NCBI GenBank assembly: GCA_035707105.1
Contig: DASSUI010000037.1
Location: forward strand, 1 to 64,000
Direction: 5' to 3'
Source of the DNA: JACDAN01 sp035707105
Lineage (GTDB): Bacteria; Actinomycetota; Thermoleophilia; Gaiellales; Gaiellaceae
DNA: 64,000 nt
The notes under the pieces were generated by a model. The model did no database searches. It was not told where the DNA came from and saw only the letters and a list, made by a program, of their open reading frames with translations. The first letter of the stretch is position 1. Each line of letters opens with the position of its first letter. Made by a program: the position numbers and the translations under genes. Of this stretch, positions 44,325 to 52,547 are shown in pieces.

Positions 44325-45047
44325 TCAGGTGGCCACGACGCCGTCGCGAATCGTGATGACCCGGTGCGCCCGCGCGGCGAGCTCGAGATCGTGCGTGACG
44401 TAGAGGACGGTCTTGCCCACGGCGTTCAGGCGCTCGAGCAGCTCGAACATCTCGTCCGCCGTGACGCTGTCCAGGTTCCCGGTCGGCTCGTCCCCGACCA
44501 CGAGCCGGGGGTCGGCCGCGAGGGCGCGCGCGATGGCGACGCGCTGCTGCTCACCGCCCGAGAGCTCCGCCGGGAGGTTGTCGGCCTTGTCTCCGAGGCC
44601 GACGAGCTCCAGGTTGTGCCGGGCGCGCTCGTACCGCTCGCGCTGCGAGCCCCGGCGGGCGAAGTCGAGCGGCAGCACGGCGTTCTCGAGCGCGGAGAGC
44701 GTGGGTAGGAGCTGGAAGAACTGGAAGACGATGCCGACGTTCGCGCCGCGCCAGACGGCGAGCTGCTCCTCGCTCATCTCGTCGAGGCGGTGTCCGTCCA
44801 CGGTGACCGTGCCCTTGGTGGGACGGTCGATGCCGGTGACGAGGTTCATGATCGTGGTCTTGCCGCTGCCCGACGGGCCGACGACGGCGACGAGCTCGCC
44901 CGGCTCGATCGAGAGGTCGACTCCGCGAAGCGCGCGGTAATCGACCTTCCCCATCCGGTACACCTTCTCGACGCCCGCCAGCTCGATCAGCGGGGCCGCT
45001 CTTGCGTCAGTCGGCAGTGCCGTCGTCTGGGTAGGAGCAACGCTCAT
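44325..45047 (-). CDS. ABC transporter ATP-binding protein (LolD/MacB type)
   Basis: 240 residues from ATG 45047, preceded by GGAGGGCC. Walker A GPSGSGKTT, Q-loop VFQFFQLLP, signature LSGGEQQRVAIARAL, Walker B LVVGDEPTGNLD and the H-loop VTHD are all intact. It pairs with the two-FtsX permease, together forming a MacB/LolCDE-like exporter. It is divergent from a secreted propeller-like protein. Confidence 0.96.
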   Translation of the reverse strand: MSVAPTQTTALPTDARAAPLIELAGVEKVYRMGKVDYRALRGVDLSIEPGELVAVVGPSGSGKTTIMNLVTGIDRPTKGTVTVDGHRLDEMSEEQLAVWRGANVGIVFQFFQLLPTLSALENAVLPLDFARRGSQRERYERARHNLELVGLGDKADNLPAELSGGEQQRVAIARALAADPRLVVGDEPTGNLDSVTADEMFELLERLNAVGKTVLYVTHDLELAARAHRVITIRDGVVAT

Positions 45048-45155
45048 GGCCCTCCAGAGGCTCCCCTCCATCCTTCAACCCGGCCGGCGACCGTCCATCA
45101 GGGAACACCCCGATGCGCGCTGCCGAATCATCCGCAAGATTGCAGAGGGTGATCT

Positions 45156-46202
45156 ATGGCCACCAGGCTCCACTGGCCTATGCGGACACTTCTTGCCGCT
45201 GCGTCCGTGACGACGATGCTTCTGACATCCGGCGCTGCAGCTCCGTCGGCGATACCGACGCGGTACGTGCGCGCCACGAGCGGGCCGGTGCTCTCGCTCG
45301 CCGCCGACGGCGACCGCGCCGCCTTCGTCGTCGAGGGGCGTGTCAGGGAGTGTTGGAGCGTGATGGTCTGGCAGCCGCAACGGCGCCGGATCCACCAGCT
45401 CCGGTCGGCGGCGGCCTGCGAGTCGACGGACCGTGACCCGCGCCGGGGGACTCCGGAGGTCGCGCTCGGTGGAACGCGGGCCGCCTGGGTGGGGCGCACC
45501 GGGACGAACAACCTCTACACGGCGCTGGAGACGGCGACGCTCGCCCGCCCGAAGCCGGTCCGGGTCGCACTGGGCATAGCCGACGACGGCGTCGCCGGCA
45601 TATTCGTCCACCGGCCGTTCGGAGACGGCAGCCTGCTCGCCTTCACACAGGACGAGCGCTGCCACCCCGACTACGAGCGGTATCTGTGCCCGCCTGGACG
45701 GAAGGTCGGCGACGTGTTCCAGGCGACCGTCCGGCGGGTGGTGGGGCCTCGTCTCGCCACAGCCGAGAGCGAGTTGACCCTGCTCGCCATCGACGCCGGG
45801 CGGATCGTGGTGCGTACGCAGTCCGGGATCACGCTCATGGACACCGTCGGCCGCGTGCTGCGACGGCTCCCCAGCGGCGCGCGCCGCGCGGCACTGTCGG
45901 GCGATCGCTTGGCGCTTCGAGCGGGCAGCGCGGTGGAGGTCTACAACACGCGCACCGGGTCGCGGACCGACCGGTTCCCGGCCGGCAGCGGCGTCAGCCT
46001 GGAGGACCTCGACGGAACAATCGTGGTCACCGCCCAAGGTGGCACCGTGGCCCTCCGCCGGCTCGGCGGCGGGCCGACGACCAGGCTCCACGTGGTCGGG
46101 AACGCCCTCGCGGCGCTCGAGCCGGCCGGCCTCTTCGTCGCCGGCTCCCGGCGCGTGATCTTCCTGCCGAGGAGCGAGGTCCTGCGGCGCCTCGGCGCGT
46201 AG
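45156..46202 (+). CDS. Secreted propeller-like protein, unknown
   Basis: 348 residues from ATG 45156 with a signal peptide (about residues 1-27). The mature part alternates short strands and loops with weak repeated features (LAADGDRAAFVV, LGGTRAAWVG, LLAIDAGRIVVRTQSG, LSGDRLALRAG, VVTAQGGTVALRRL). This suggests a beta-propeller without a named signature. There are several Cys. Its TAG stop forms the first bases of the -10-like box before the next gene. Confidence 0.65.
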   Translation: MATRLHWPMRTLLAAASVTTMLLTSGAAAPSAIPTRYVRATSGPVLSLAADGDRAAFVVEGRVRECWSVMVWQPQRRRIHQLRSAAACESTDRDPRRGTPEVALGGTRAAWVGRTGTNNLYTALETATLARPKPVRVALGIADDGVAGIFVHRPFGDGSLLAFTQDERCHPDYERYLCPPGRKVGDVFQATVRRVVGPRLATAESELTLLAIDAGRIVVRTQSGITLMDTVGRVLRRLPSGARRAALSGDRLALRAGSAVEVYNTRTGSRTDRFPAGSGVSLEDLDGTIVVTAQGGTVALRRLGGGPTTRLHVVGNALAALEPAGLFVAGSRRVIFLPRSEVLRRLGA

Positions 46203-46205
46203 AGT
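46200..46205 (+). promoter_or_regulatory. Candidate -10 box (TAGAGT) for the epimerase operon
   Basis: TAGAGT lies seven bases before GTG 46213 and includes the stop codon of the upstream gene. There is no Shine-Dalgarno sequence, so a leaderless start is likely. Confidence 0.4.
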
Positions 46206-46212
46206 CCACGCC

Positions 46213-47229
46213 GTGCAGGTGAGCGCGCAGATCGCCTCGCTGCCCCTCGAGGAGCCATTCGTCATCGCTCGCGAGACGACCACCGAGGCGGAGGTCGTCT
46301 GGGTCGAGATCGAGCACGACGGCGAGCGCGGCTACGGCGAGGCGGCGCCGATCGAGCGGTACGACGAGTCGGGCGAGTCCGCCCTGGCATACGTGGAGGA
46401 GGTGGCAGACGCGCTCGGCGACGACCCGTTCGCGTTCGACGAGATCGAGAGCCGCCTGCCGGAGCGGGAGTTCGCCGCCCGCGCAGCGATCGACGCCGCG
46501 CTGCACGACCTCTGCGGGAAGCTGACCGGACTGCCGGTCTGGCGGTTCCTCGGCCTGCGGCGGGCCGGGCCGCCGACGAGCTGGACGATCGGCCTCGGGT
46601 CGCCGGACGAGATGGCCGGCAAGGCCCGGAGGGTCGACCGCTTCGCGAGCCTGAAGTTGAAGCTCGGCGGCCGGGACGGTCTCGACGTCGACCGCGTCCG
46701 AGCGGTCCGCGACGCCTGGCCGGGCCCGATCCGCGTCGACGTGAACGAGTACTGGACGCTCGACGAGGCGCTCGAGGCGATCCCGCGTCTCCAGGAGCTC
46801 GGCGTCGGCTACGTCGAGCAGCCGCTTCTGGCGGGCGATCCCGACGGAGCGCGGCTGAAGGAGGCCTCGCCGCTCCCGATCTACGTGGACGAGGACTGCC
46901 ACACCCTCGCCGACGTCGCCGCCTGCGCGCAGCGCGCGCACGGGGTCAACATCAAGCTCGCGAAGTCGGGCGGGATCCGCGAGACGGTTCGCATGGCGCA
47001 TGCGGCGCGGGCGCTCGGCCTGGGCGTGATGCTCGGCTGCATGGTGGAGTCCGGCCTGGGGATCGCGGCCGGAGCGGCGGTCGCCGGCCTCTGCGACCAC
47101 GTCGATCTCGACGGCAACATCCTCATCGCCGACGATCCCTGGCCGGGCGTCGAGCTCGTCGACGGCGTGCAACTTCCCTCCCTGACCCCGGGACTTGGCG
47201 TCCGGCAAGAAGTACCTAGTCCTCGCTGA
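46213..47229 (+). CDS. Enolase-superfamily epimerase/racemase (dipeptide epimerase or DgcA-like N-acetyl-D-Glu racemase)
   Basis: 338 residues with the mandelate-racemase-like barrel: capping-domain GYGEAAPIERY, the catalytic pair KLKLGG, metal ligands in RVDVNEYW, YVEQPL and VDEDCH, and the second catalytic Lys in NIKLAKSGG, with MLGCMVESGLG following. This pattern fits Ala-Glu dipeptide epimerases. The downstream DUF1611 gene, overlapping by 35 bases, recalls the DgcA-DgcN pair, in which DgcN acetylates D-Glu and DgcA racemises N-acetyl-D-Glu. I cannot decide between the two from sequence alone. Confidence 0.85.
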   Translation: MQVSAQIASLPLEEPFVIARETTTEAEVVWVEIEHDGERGYGEAAPIERYDESGESALAYVEEVADALGDDPFAFDEIESRLPEREFAARAAIDAALHDLCGKLTGLPVWRFLGLRRAGPPTSWTIGLGSPDEMAGKARRVDRFASLKLKLGGRDGLDVDRVRAVRDAWPGPIRVDVNEYWTLDEALEAIPRLQELGVGYVEQPLLAGDPDGARLKEASPLPIYVDEDCHTLADVAACAQRAHGVNIKLAKSGGIRETVRMAHAARALGLGVMLGCMVESGLGIAAGAAVAGLCDHVDLDGNILIADDPWPGVELVDGVQLPSLTPGLGVRQEVPSPR

Positions 47230-48226
47230 GGGCAAGTCGGGCGACCCGCACTACGGGAAGACGATGCGGGGCATCGTCGCCTACGCGCCCGACCCCGTCG
47301 TGGCGATCCTCGACTCCGAGCGGGCGGGGGAGAGCTACCGCCGGATCCCGATCGTCGCGTCGGTCGAGGAGGCGATGGCCCACGACCCCACCACGGCGAC
47401 GGTCGGCGTCGCGACGCAGGGCGGCCGCTTCCCGCCCGCTTGGCGCGAGCTCCTGAAGGACTCGATCCGCGCCGGCCTCGACGTCGAGAGCGGCCTGCAC
47501 GAGTTCATTTCGGACGATCCCGAGCTGCGCGCGCTGGCACGGGATCACGGGGTCGAGCTGCGCGACCTCCGGAAGCCTCCGCCCGACCTCAACGTGCCGA
47601 CGGGCGAGAACCTGCGCGTCCGGGCGAAGATCGTTCTCACCGTCGGCTCCGACTGCGCGATCGGGAAGAAGACCGTCGCCGTCGAGCTCGACCACGCCGC
47701 GCGCGCGCGCGGCCTCAGGTCCGTCTTCGTCCCCACCGGCCAGACCGGGATCGCGATCGCGGGGTGGGGAATCGCGGTCGACGCCGTCGTCGCCGACTTC
47801 CTGGCCGGCGCTGCCGAGCGGCTCGTCGTCGAGGGCGCCGCGCGGGGCGGCGAGCTGCTCTGGGTCGAGGGGCAGGGATCCCTGGCGCACCCGGCGTATT
47901 CCGGGGTGACGATGGGCCTGATCCACGGCAGCGCGCCGCACGCGTACGTCCTCGTCCACAAGGCGCGGGCGACGCACGTCGAGGGCTACCCCGAGCATCC
48001 CTTGCCGGAGCTGCGCGACCTGATCGAGCTCCACGAGCGGTCGTCCTTGCGCCTGCGTCCCGCCAAGGTGGCGGCCGTCGCGCTCCATACGGGCGAGCTC
48101 GAGGAGGACGACGCCCGCGCCGAGATCGCCCGGGTCGCAGACGAGACGGGCCTGCCGACGGACGATCCCGTGCGCTTCGGCGCCGATCCACTCCTCGACG
48201 CCGTCCTGAAGGTCGTGCAAGACTGA
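47195..48226 (+). CDS. DUF1611 protein, DgcN-like D-Glu N-acetyltransferase candidate
   Basis: 343 residues from TTG 47195. An N-terminal Rossmann-like part precedes a P-loop-type domain with TVGSDCAIGKKTVAVEL and VPTGQTGIAIAGWGIAVDA, then VEGQGSLAHPAYSGVTMGLIHG. This is the DUF1611 family, whose characterised member DgcN transfers acetyl groups to D-glutamate. Tight overlap with the epimerase gene supports a shared D-Glu pathway. The exact reaction is inferred from family and context. Confidence 0.82.
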   Translation: MASGKKYLVLAEGKSGDPHYGKTMRGIVAYAPDPVVAILDSERAGESYRRIPIVASVEEAMAHDPTTATVGVATQGGRFPPAWRELLKDSIRAGLDVESGLHEFISDDPELRALARDHGVELRDLRKPPPDLNVPTGENLRVRAKIVLTVGSDCAIGKKTVAVELDHAARARGLRSVFVPTGQTGIAIAGWGIAVDAVVADFLAGAAERLVVEGAARGGELLWVEGQGSLAHPAYSGVTMGLIHGSAPHAYVLVHKARATHVEGYPEHPLPELRDLIELHERSSLRLRPAKVAAVALHTGELEEDDARAEIARVADETGLPTDDPVRFGADPLLDAVLKVVQD

Positions 48227-48243
48227 TGCGGTTTCGCTGAGGA

Positions 48244-49806
48244 ATGAAGGGGTTTGCAGACATCGCCGTCGTGCTGGCCTGCGCCTGCGGGTTCCTCGCG
48301 CTGGCTGCGCCCGCCGATGCCGACGTGACGGTCGGCGTGGCGGACGACCGGGGCAAGCTCGCGGCCGACGGCGGCGCGCAGTTCCTGGCCGACATGCGCG
48401 ACGTCGGGCTGACGGAGAACCGGATCACCCTCTCCTGGGATCCCGACCATCCGACCACGATCCGTGACCAGGAGGCGCTCGGCCGCTACATCGCGAACGC
48501 CACCGCGGCCGGCGTCCGCATCTCCATGGTGATCGCGCCCGGCCGCGCGCGCGCGCTCTTCGGGTCGACGTCGGCAACGAACCAATTCGTCGCCTTCGTC
48601 GCGCAGGTGGCGCGCACGTACCGGCAGGTGAAGGACATCGCGGTCGGCAACGAACCGAACCAGCCGCGGTTCTGGCAGCCGCAGTTCAGCACCCGCGGCG
48701 CCGGGCTCGCCTGCACGTCCTACGAGCGAGTCCTCGCCCAGGCGTACGACGCACTGAAGGCAGTCGACAGCTCGATCACGGTGCTGGGCGTCTCGCTCTC
48801 GCCGCGCGGCAACGACAACGCGCTGGCCGCGACGAACGCGTCGACCTCGCCGGTGCGCTGCATCCGGGACATGGGCGCCGCATACCGCGCGAGCCGCCGG
48901 CGCAAGCCGATCATGGACGAGCTCGCCTTCCACCCGCACCCGAACTCGAACACCGACTCGTTCCGCGTCGGCTACCGGTGGCCGAACGCCGGGACCCCGA
49001 ACCTCGCGCGGATCAAGCAGGCGGTCTGGGACGCGTTCGCGGGGACGGCGCAGCCGATCTTCCAGGAGGCCGGCCGCCCCGTCTCGCGCGCCGCGCGCCC
49101 TCCGCTGCGCTTCCGCCTGAACGAGATCGGCTGGCAGACGGCGATCCCGGCCAGCTCAATAGACGCCTACTACGGCCGCGAGTCGGTTCCCCGTCTCGCC
49201 GACGACCGCCACCAGTCGGACCAGTATTCCGCGCTGATCCCGTACTTCGCCTGCGACGACTCGGTCCGCTCGATGCTCTACTACGGCCTCGTCGACGAGC
49301 CCGACCTCGAGCGCTGGCAGGCCGGCCTGATCCGCGCCGACGGGACCCGAAGGCCGTCGTACGGCACGGTGAAGTCGATGCTCGGGCGCGGGCTCGCGAA
49401 ATGCACCCGCAAGCGCGTTGCCTGGCGCCATTCGATCGTCGTCGTCGGAGCGACGGCGAAGTTCGGCGAGCGGCGCCGGTCGGCCCGCGACACGAACTGG
49501 ACGTTCGTGGCCAGCTCGGAGGAGGCAAGCCTCTTCTCGGCCGGGATGTACCGCCTGAAGAGCCGGCGGCTGAGCGCGACGGCGCGGAAGCGCCTCCTCG
49601 CCGCCGTCGGCGTGAAGAAGTCGCCGAAGCCCGTCCTCGCCGCGCGCGGCAAGGTGCGGGCGCACCAGGGGACGTTCGTCCGCTTCCGCCGAAAGCGCCT
49701 CGCGCCCGGCTACTACGTCTTCGCGATCCGACTGCGCGCGGAGATGAACCCGAAGCGGACGACCGCGCTCGTCTCGCGGCCGTTCGCGGTCGGGGCACCG
49801 CGCTGA
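48244..49806 (+). CDS. Secreted clan-A glycoside hydrolase-like protein, paralog 3
   Basis: 520 residues with a signal peptide (about residues 1-27). The TIM-barrel part has VGNEPNQPRFWQPQF with candidate acid/base Glu137, VSLSPRGNDN, MDELAFHPHPN and RFRLNEIGWQ with candidate nucleophile Glu294. A C-terminal domain of about 130 residues ends in LRAEMNPKRTT, as in paralog 2. It is the third gene of the epimerase-DUF1611 operon, and its TGA overlaps the next ATG as TGATG. Substrate unknown; context suggests peptidoglycan or another polymer. Confidence 0.75.
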   Translation: MKGFADIAVVLACACGFLALAAPADADVTVGVADDRGKLAADGGAQFLADMRDVGLTENRITLSWDPDHPTTIRDQEALGRYIANATAAGVRISMVIAPGRARALFGSTSATNQFVAFVAQVARTYRQVKDIAVGNEPNQPRFWQPQFSTRGAGLACTSYERVLAQAYDALKAVDSSITVLGVSLSPRGNDNALAATNASTSPVRCIRDMGAAYRASRRRKPIMDELAFHPHPNSNTDSFRVGYRWPNAGTPNLARIKQAVWDAFAGTAQPIFQEAGRPVSRAARPPLRFRLNEIGWQTAIPASSIDAYYGRESVPRLADDRHQSDQYSALIPYFACDDSVRSMLYYGLVDEPDLERWQAGLIRADGTRRPSYGTVKSMLGRGLAKCTRKRVAWRHSIVVVGATAKFGERRRSARDTNWTFVASSEEASLFSAGMYRLKSRRLSATARKRLLAAVGVKKSPKPVLAARGKVRAHQGTFVRFRRKRLAPGYYVFAIRLRAEMNPKRTTALVSRPFAVGAPR

Positions 49807-50933
49807 TGCGCGACCCGCGGCTCGACAACCTGGCCGAGCTGATCGCGGGCTACTCGCTCGACCTGCAGGAAGGGCACGTCTACCGGATCGACGGGGAGCA
49901 GGTGACGATCCCCCTCGCGGTGGCCCTCTACGCCGCCGCGATCCGGCGCGGGGCACATCCGTACACGAAGATCTTCCCTTCCGGCCTCGAGGAGCTCGAG
50001 CTCGAGTTCGCCTCGGACGAGCAGCTGTCGTACATCCCGGAGGTCGAGCAGCTCGCCAGCGAGTCGCTCGACGCCTGGACGTCGCTCTGGGGCACCACGA
50101 ACACGCGCACGCTCACCCGCGCCGACCCCGACCGCCGACGCCTGCAGCTCTCGACCCACTACCGCATGGTCAACCGGCGGTGGGACCGGATCAGCGCGGG
50201 CGACCTGGCGTGGTGCGGGACGCTCTATCCGACGCAGGCGCACGCGCAGGACGCCGAGATGTCGCTGGCCGAGTTCGAGGACTTCGTCCACGGCGCCTGC
50301 CACACGCGGGAGGGCGACGACCCGATCGCGCACTGGCAAGCGATGTCGGAGACGCTGACCGCACGGGCGCGGGAGCTCGAGGGCGCCCGCGAGCTGCGGA
50401 TCACCGGTCCCGACACCGACCTCACGCTGGTCGTCGAGGGCCGCCGGTGGCTGCCCTCGGACGGCAGACACAACATGCCCGACGGCGAGGTCTTCACGAG
50501 CCCCGTCGAGACGGGGACGAGCGGCGAGATCTTCTTCGCGTTCCCCTCCATCTTCCAGGGCCAGGAGGTCGAGAACGTGCGCCTCGGGTTCCGGGACGGC
50601 GCCGTCGTGGATGCCGAGGCCACGTCGGGCCAGACGTATCTCCGGTCGCTCCTCGACACCGACTCCGGAGCCCGCGTGCTCGGCGAGGTCGCGTTCGGCC
50701 TGAACTACGAGATCGACCGCTTCACCCGGAACATCCTCTTCGACGAGAAGATCGGCGGGACGATGCACGTCGCGCTGGGCGGGGGGTTCGACGAGGCCGG
50801 CGCGGAGAACAAGTCGGACCTGCACTGGGACCTGATCTGCGACCTGCGTCAGGAAGGCGAGGTGTACGCGGACGGTGAGCTCGTCTGGAAAGCCGGGTCG
50901 TTCCTGTCGGAGCCCGCGGTCGAGCGTGTCTGA
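49806..50933 (+). CDS. M29-family aminopeptidase, paralog A
   Basis: 375 residues from ATG 49806, overlapping the glycosidase stop. The thermophilic aminopeptidase (AmpS/T) motifs are GPDTDLTL, NMPDGEVFTSP (Glu228), LGEVAFGLN (Glu294), MHVALGGGF (His321) and SDLHWDLICD (His340, Asp342), giving the five metal ligands. The Tyr usually found seven residues after the first His is Phe328 here. These enzymes trim N-terminal residues from peptides. Next to the epimerase and DUF1611 genes, it could process scavenged peptides. Confidence 0.9.
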   Translation: MRDPRLDNLAELIAGYSLDLQEGHVYRIDGEQVTIPLAVALYAAAIRRGAHPYTKIFPSGLEELELEFASDEQLSYIPEVEQLASESLDAWTSLWGTTNTRTLTRADPDRRRLQLSTHYRMVNRRWDRISAGDLAWCGTLYPTQAHAQDAEMSLAEFEDFVHGACHTREGDDPIAHWQAMSETLTARARELEGARELRITGPDTDLTLVVEGRRWLPSDGRHNMPDGEVFTSPVETGTSGEIFFAFPSIFQGQEVENVRLGFRDGAVVDAEATSGQTYLRSLLDTDSGARVLGEVAFGLNYEIDRFTRNILFDEKIGGTMHVALGGGFDEAGAENKSDLHWDLICDLRQEGEVYADGELVWKAGSFLSEPAVERV

Positions 50934-52047
50934 CGCGTTCCACGCGCTCCTCGCCGACGTCGTCGTCGGCTACTCGACCGAGGTCAAGCCCGGCGACGTC
51001 GTCCGCATCGAGACCTACGACCTCGCGACGACAGCCATGGTCCGGGAGACGTACGCGGCCGCGCTTCGCGCTGGCGGCCACCCGACCGCCAACGTCGTGC
51101 TCGACGCGAACGACGAGACGCTGCTGAAGGAGGGCAACGACAGGCAGGTCGAGTGGGTCCCGCCCGACCAGCGGTGGAACCTCGAGCACGGCGACGTCTG
51201 GATCGTCTTCGACGCGCCGACCAACACGAAGAGCCTCTCGAACGTCGACCCGGAGCGGATCTCCCGGCGGATGAAGGCGCGCCAGCCGCTCCAGTCGCTC
51301 TACCTGGAGCGCTCGGCGCGGGGCGAGTTCCGCTGGCTGATCTGCGGTCTCCCGACCGAGGCGTCGGCGCAGGACGCGGGGATGTCCCTGCGGCAGTTCG
51401 AGCAGGTGCTCCATCGCGCCGCGTTCCTCGACCAGGACGACCCGGTCGAGGCCTGGAAGCGCTTCGGCGACCGGCTGGAGAAGGTCGGCTCGCTGCTGGA
51501 GACGAAGCGAGAGCTGCGGATCGTCGGCGAGGACACGGACCTGACCCTGCGTGTCGACGGACGGACGTGGATCCGCTCGAAAGGGCTGCGCAACTTCCCC
51601 GACGGCGAGGTGTTCACCGGGCCGGTCGAGACGAGCGTCGAGGGCACCATCCGCTTCTCGTTCCCGGCGATCCTGCGCGGCCGCCAGGCGGAGGACGTTC
51701 GTCTCCGATTCGAGGGCGGCGAGGTCGTGGAGGCGACGGCGCGGCGCGGCGAGGACTTTCTCCGCGAGATGGTCGCCATGGACCACGGCTCCCGGCGTGT
51801 CGGAGAGGTCGCCTTCGGCATGAACGACGCGATCGGCGAGTTCACGGGGAACGTGCTGCTCGACGAGAAGATCGGCGGCACCGTCCACCTCGCCCTCGGC
51901 CGCTCGGTGCCCGGCACCGGCGGCGAGAACGAGTCCGGCCTGCACTGGGACATCGTCTGCGACCTTCGCGACGGGGGAGAGGTCTACGCGGACGGCGAGC
52001 TCGTCTACCGCGACGGCGCGTTCCTCGCGGCGAACGGCGGCAGCTGA
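50926..52047 (+). CDS. M29-family aminopeptidase, paralog B
   Basis: 373 residues from GTG 50926, overlapping paralog A by eight bases. It aligns with A without numbering shifts at the metal site: GEDTDLTL, NFPDGEVFTGP (Glu228), VGEVAFGMN (Glu294), VHLALGRSV (His321), SGLHWDIVCD (His340, Asp342). The Tyr position is Val328. Tandem divergent copies suggest a hetero-oligomer or different specificities. Confidence 0.9.
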   Translation: MSDAFHALLADVVVGYSTEVKPGDVVRIETYDLATTAMVRETYAAALRAGGHPTANVVLDANDETLLKEGNDRQVEWVPPDQRWNLEHGDVWIVFDAPTNTKSLSNVDPERISRRMKARQPLQSLYLERSARGEFRWLICGLPTEASAQDAGMSLRQFEQVLHRAAFLDQDDPVEAWKRFGDRLEKVGSLLETKRELRIVGEDTDLTLRVDGRTWIRSKGLRNFPDGEVFTGPVETSVEGTIRFSFPAILRGRQAEDVRLRFEGGEVVEATARRGEDFLREMVAMDHGSRRVGEVAFGMNDAIGEFTGNVLLDEKIGGTVHLALGRSVPGTGGENESGLHWDIVCDLRDGGEVYADGELVYRDGAFLAANGGS

Positions 52048-52529
52048 CGCGCGTCGCGGTCATCTCCGACACGCACATGCCGCGCGGTACGCGGCGCCTG
52101 CCGGCGGAGTGCCTTCGCCGGCTGTCGGAAGCCGATCGCATCCTCCATGCCGGCGACTTCACGACGGTCGAGGTGTACGAGGAGCTCGCCAAGCTCGCGC
52201 CGGTCGAGGGCGTCGCCGGGAACATGGACACAGCCGACCTCCGGTCGATCCTCCCGCCGAAGCTCGTCGTCGACGTCGAGGGCGTCCGCGTCGGCGTGGT
52301 GCACGACGCAGGGCCTGCCCACGGACGGGCCGGGCGGCTCGCTCAGGCCTTCCCCGGCTGCGCCGCGGTCGTCTACGGCCACACGCACGTGCCGGAGGCG
52401 ACACTCGCCGGGGACGTCTGGATCCTCAACCCCGGCAGCCCGACGGAGCGCCGCTCCGCGCCTCACCACGGGATGATCGACCTGGAGGTGAGCTCGGGGC
52501 ACCTTGACGTCCGAACATACGTTCTGTAG
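52044..52529 (+). CDS. YfcE/MJ0936-type metallophosphoesterase, probable CTG start
   Basis: 161 residues if translation begins at CTG 52044, which shares CTGA with the previous stop. The first ATG (52077) would remove VAVISDTHMPR, the essential D-x-H metal motif, and there is no in-frame ATG, GTG or TTG between. Further motifs are HAGDFTTVEVYEEL, VAGNMD, VGVVHDAG, VYGHTH and LNPGSPTERR, typical of small YfcE phosphodiesterases. It is the last gene of the operon; its end overlaps the promoter of the LysM gene. Confidence 0.8.
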   Translation: MTRVAVISDTHMPRGTRRLPAECLRRLSEADRILHAGDFTTVEVYEELAKLAPVEGVAGNMDTADLRSILPPKLVVDVEGVRVGVVHDAGPAHGRAGRLAQAFPGCAAVVYGHTHVPEATLAGDVWILNPGSPTERRSAPHHGMIDLEVSSGHLDVRTYVL

Positions 52530-52532
52530 TAT
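52504..52532 (+). promoter_or_regulatory. Strong sigma-70-type promoter for the LysM gene
   Basis: TTGACG (52504-52509), a 17-base spacer and TAGTAT (52527-52532) lie eight bases before ATG 52541. It is the best -35/-10 pair I found in the window. Transcription would start at or very near the start codon. Both LexA-type sites overlap this promoter. Confidence 0.75.
52512..52525 (+). promoter_or_regulatory. LexA (SOS) box 1
   Basis: CGAACATACGTTCT matches the Gram-positive SOS box CGAAC-N4-GTTC and lies entirely in the promoter spacer. Bound LexA would block RNA polymerase. Confidence 0.75.
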
Positions 52533-52533
52533 G

Positions 52534-52547
52534 CGAACGTATGTTCG
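52534..52547 (+). promoter_or_regulatory. LexA (SOS) box 2
   Basis: CGAACGTATGTTCG is a near-perfect palindromic SOS box covering the expected transcription start and the ATG. Its centre is 22 bp from that of box 1, two helical turns, allowing cooperative binding. Confidence 0.75.

Noticed and set aside
42344..44356. A 670-codon plus-strand open frame
   Set aside because: It is antisense to the ABC permease, whose FtsX motifs are clear; the shadow has only Arg/Asp/Gln-rich sequence.
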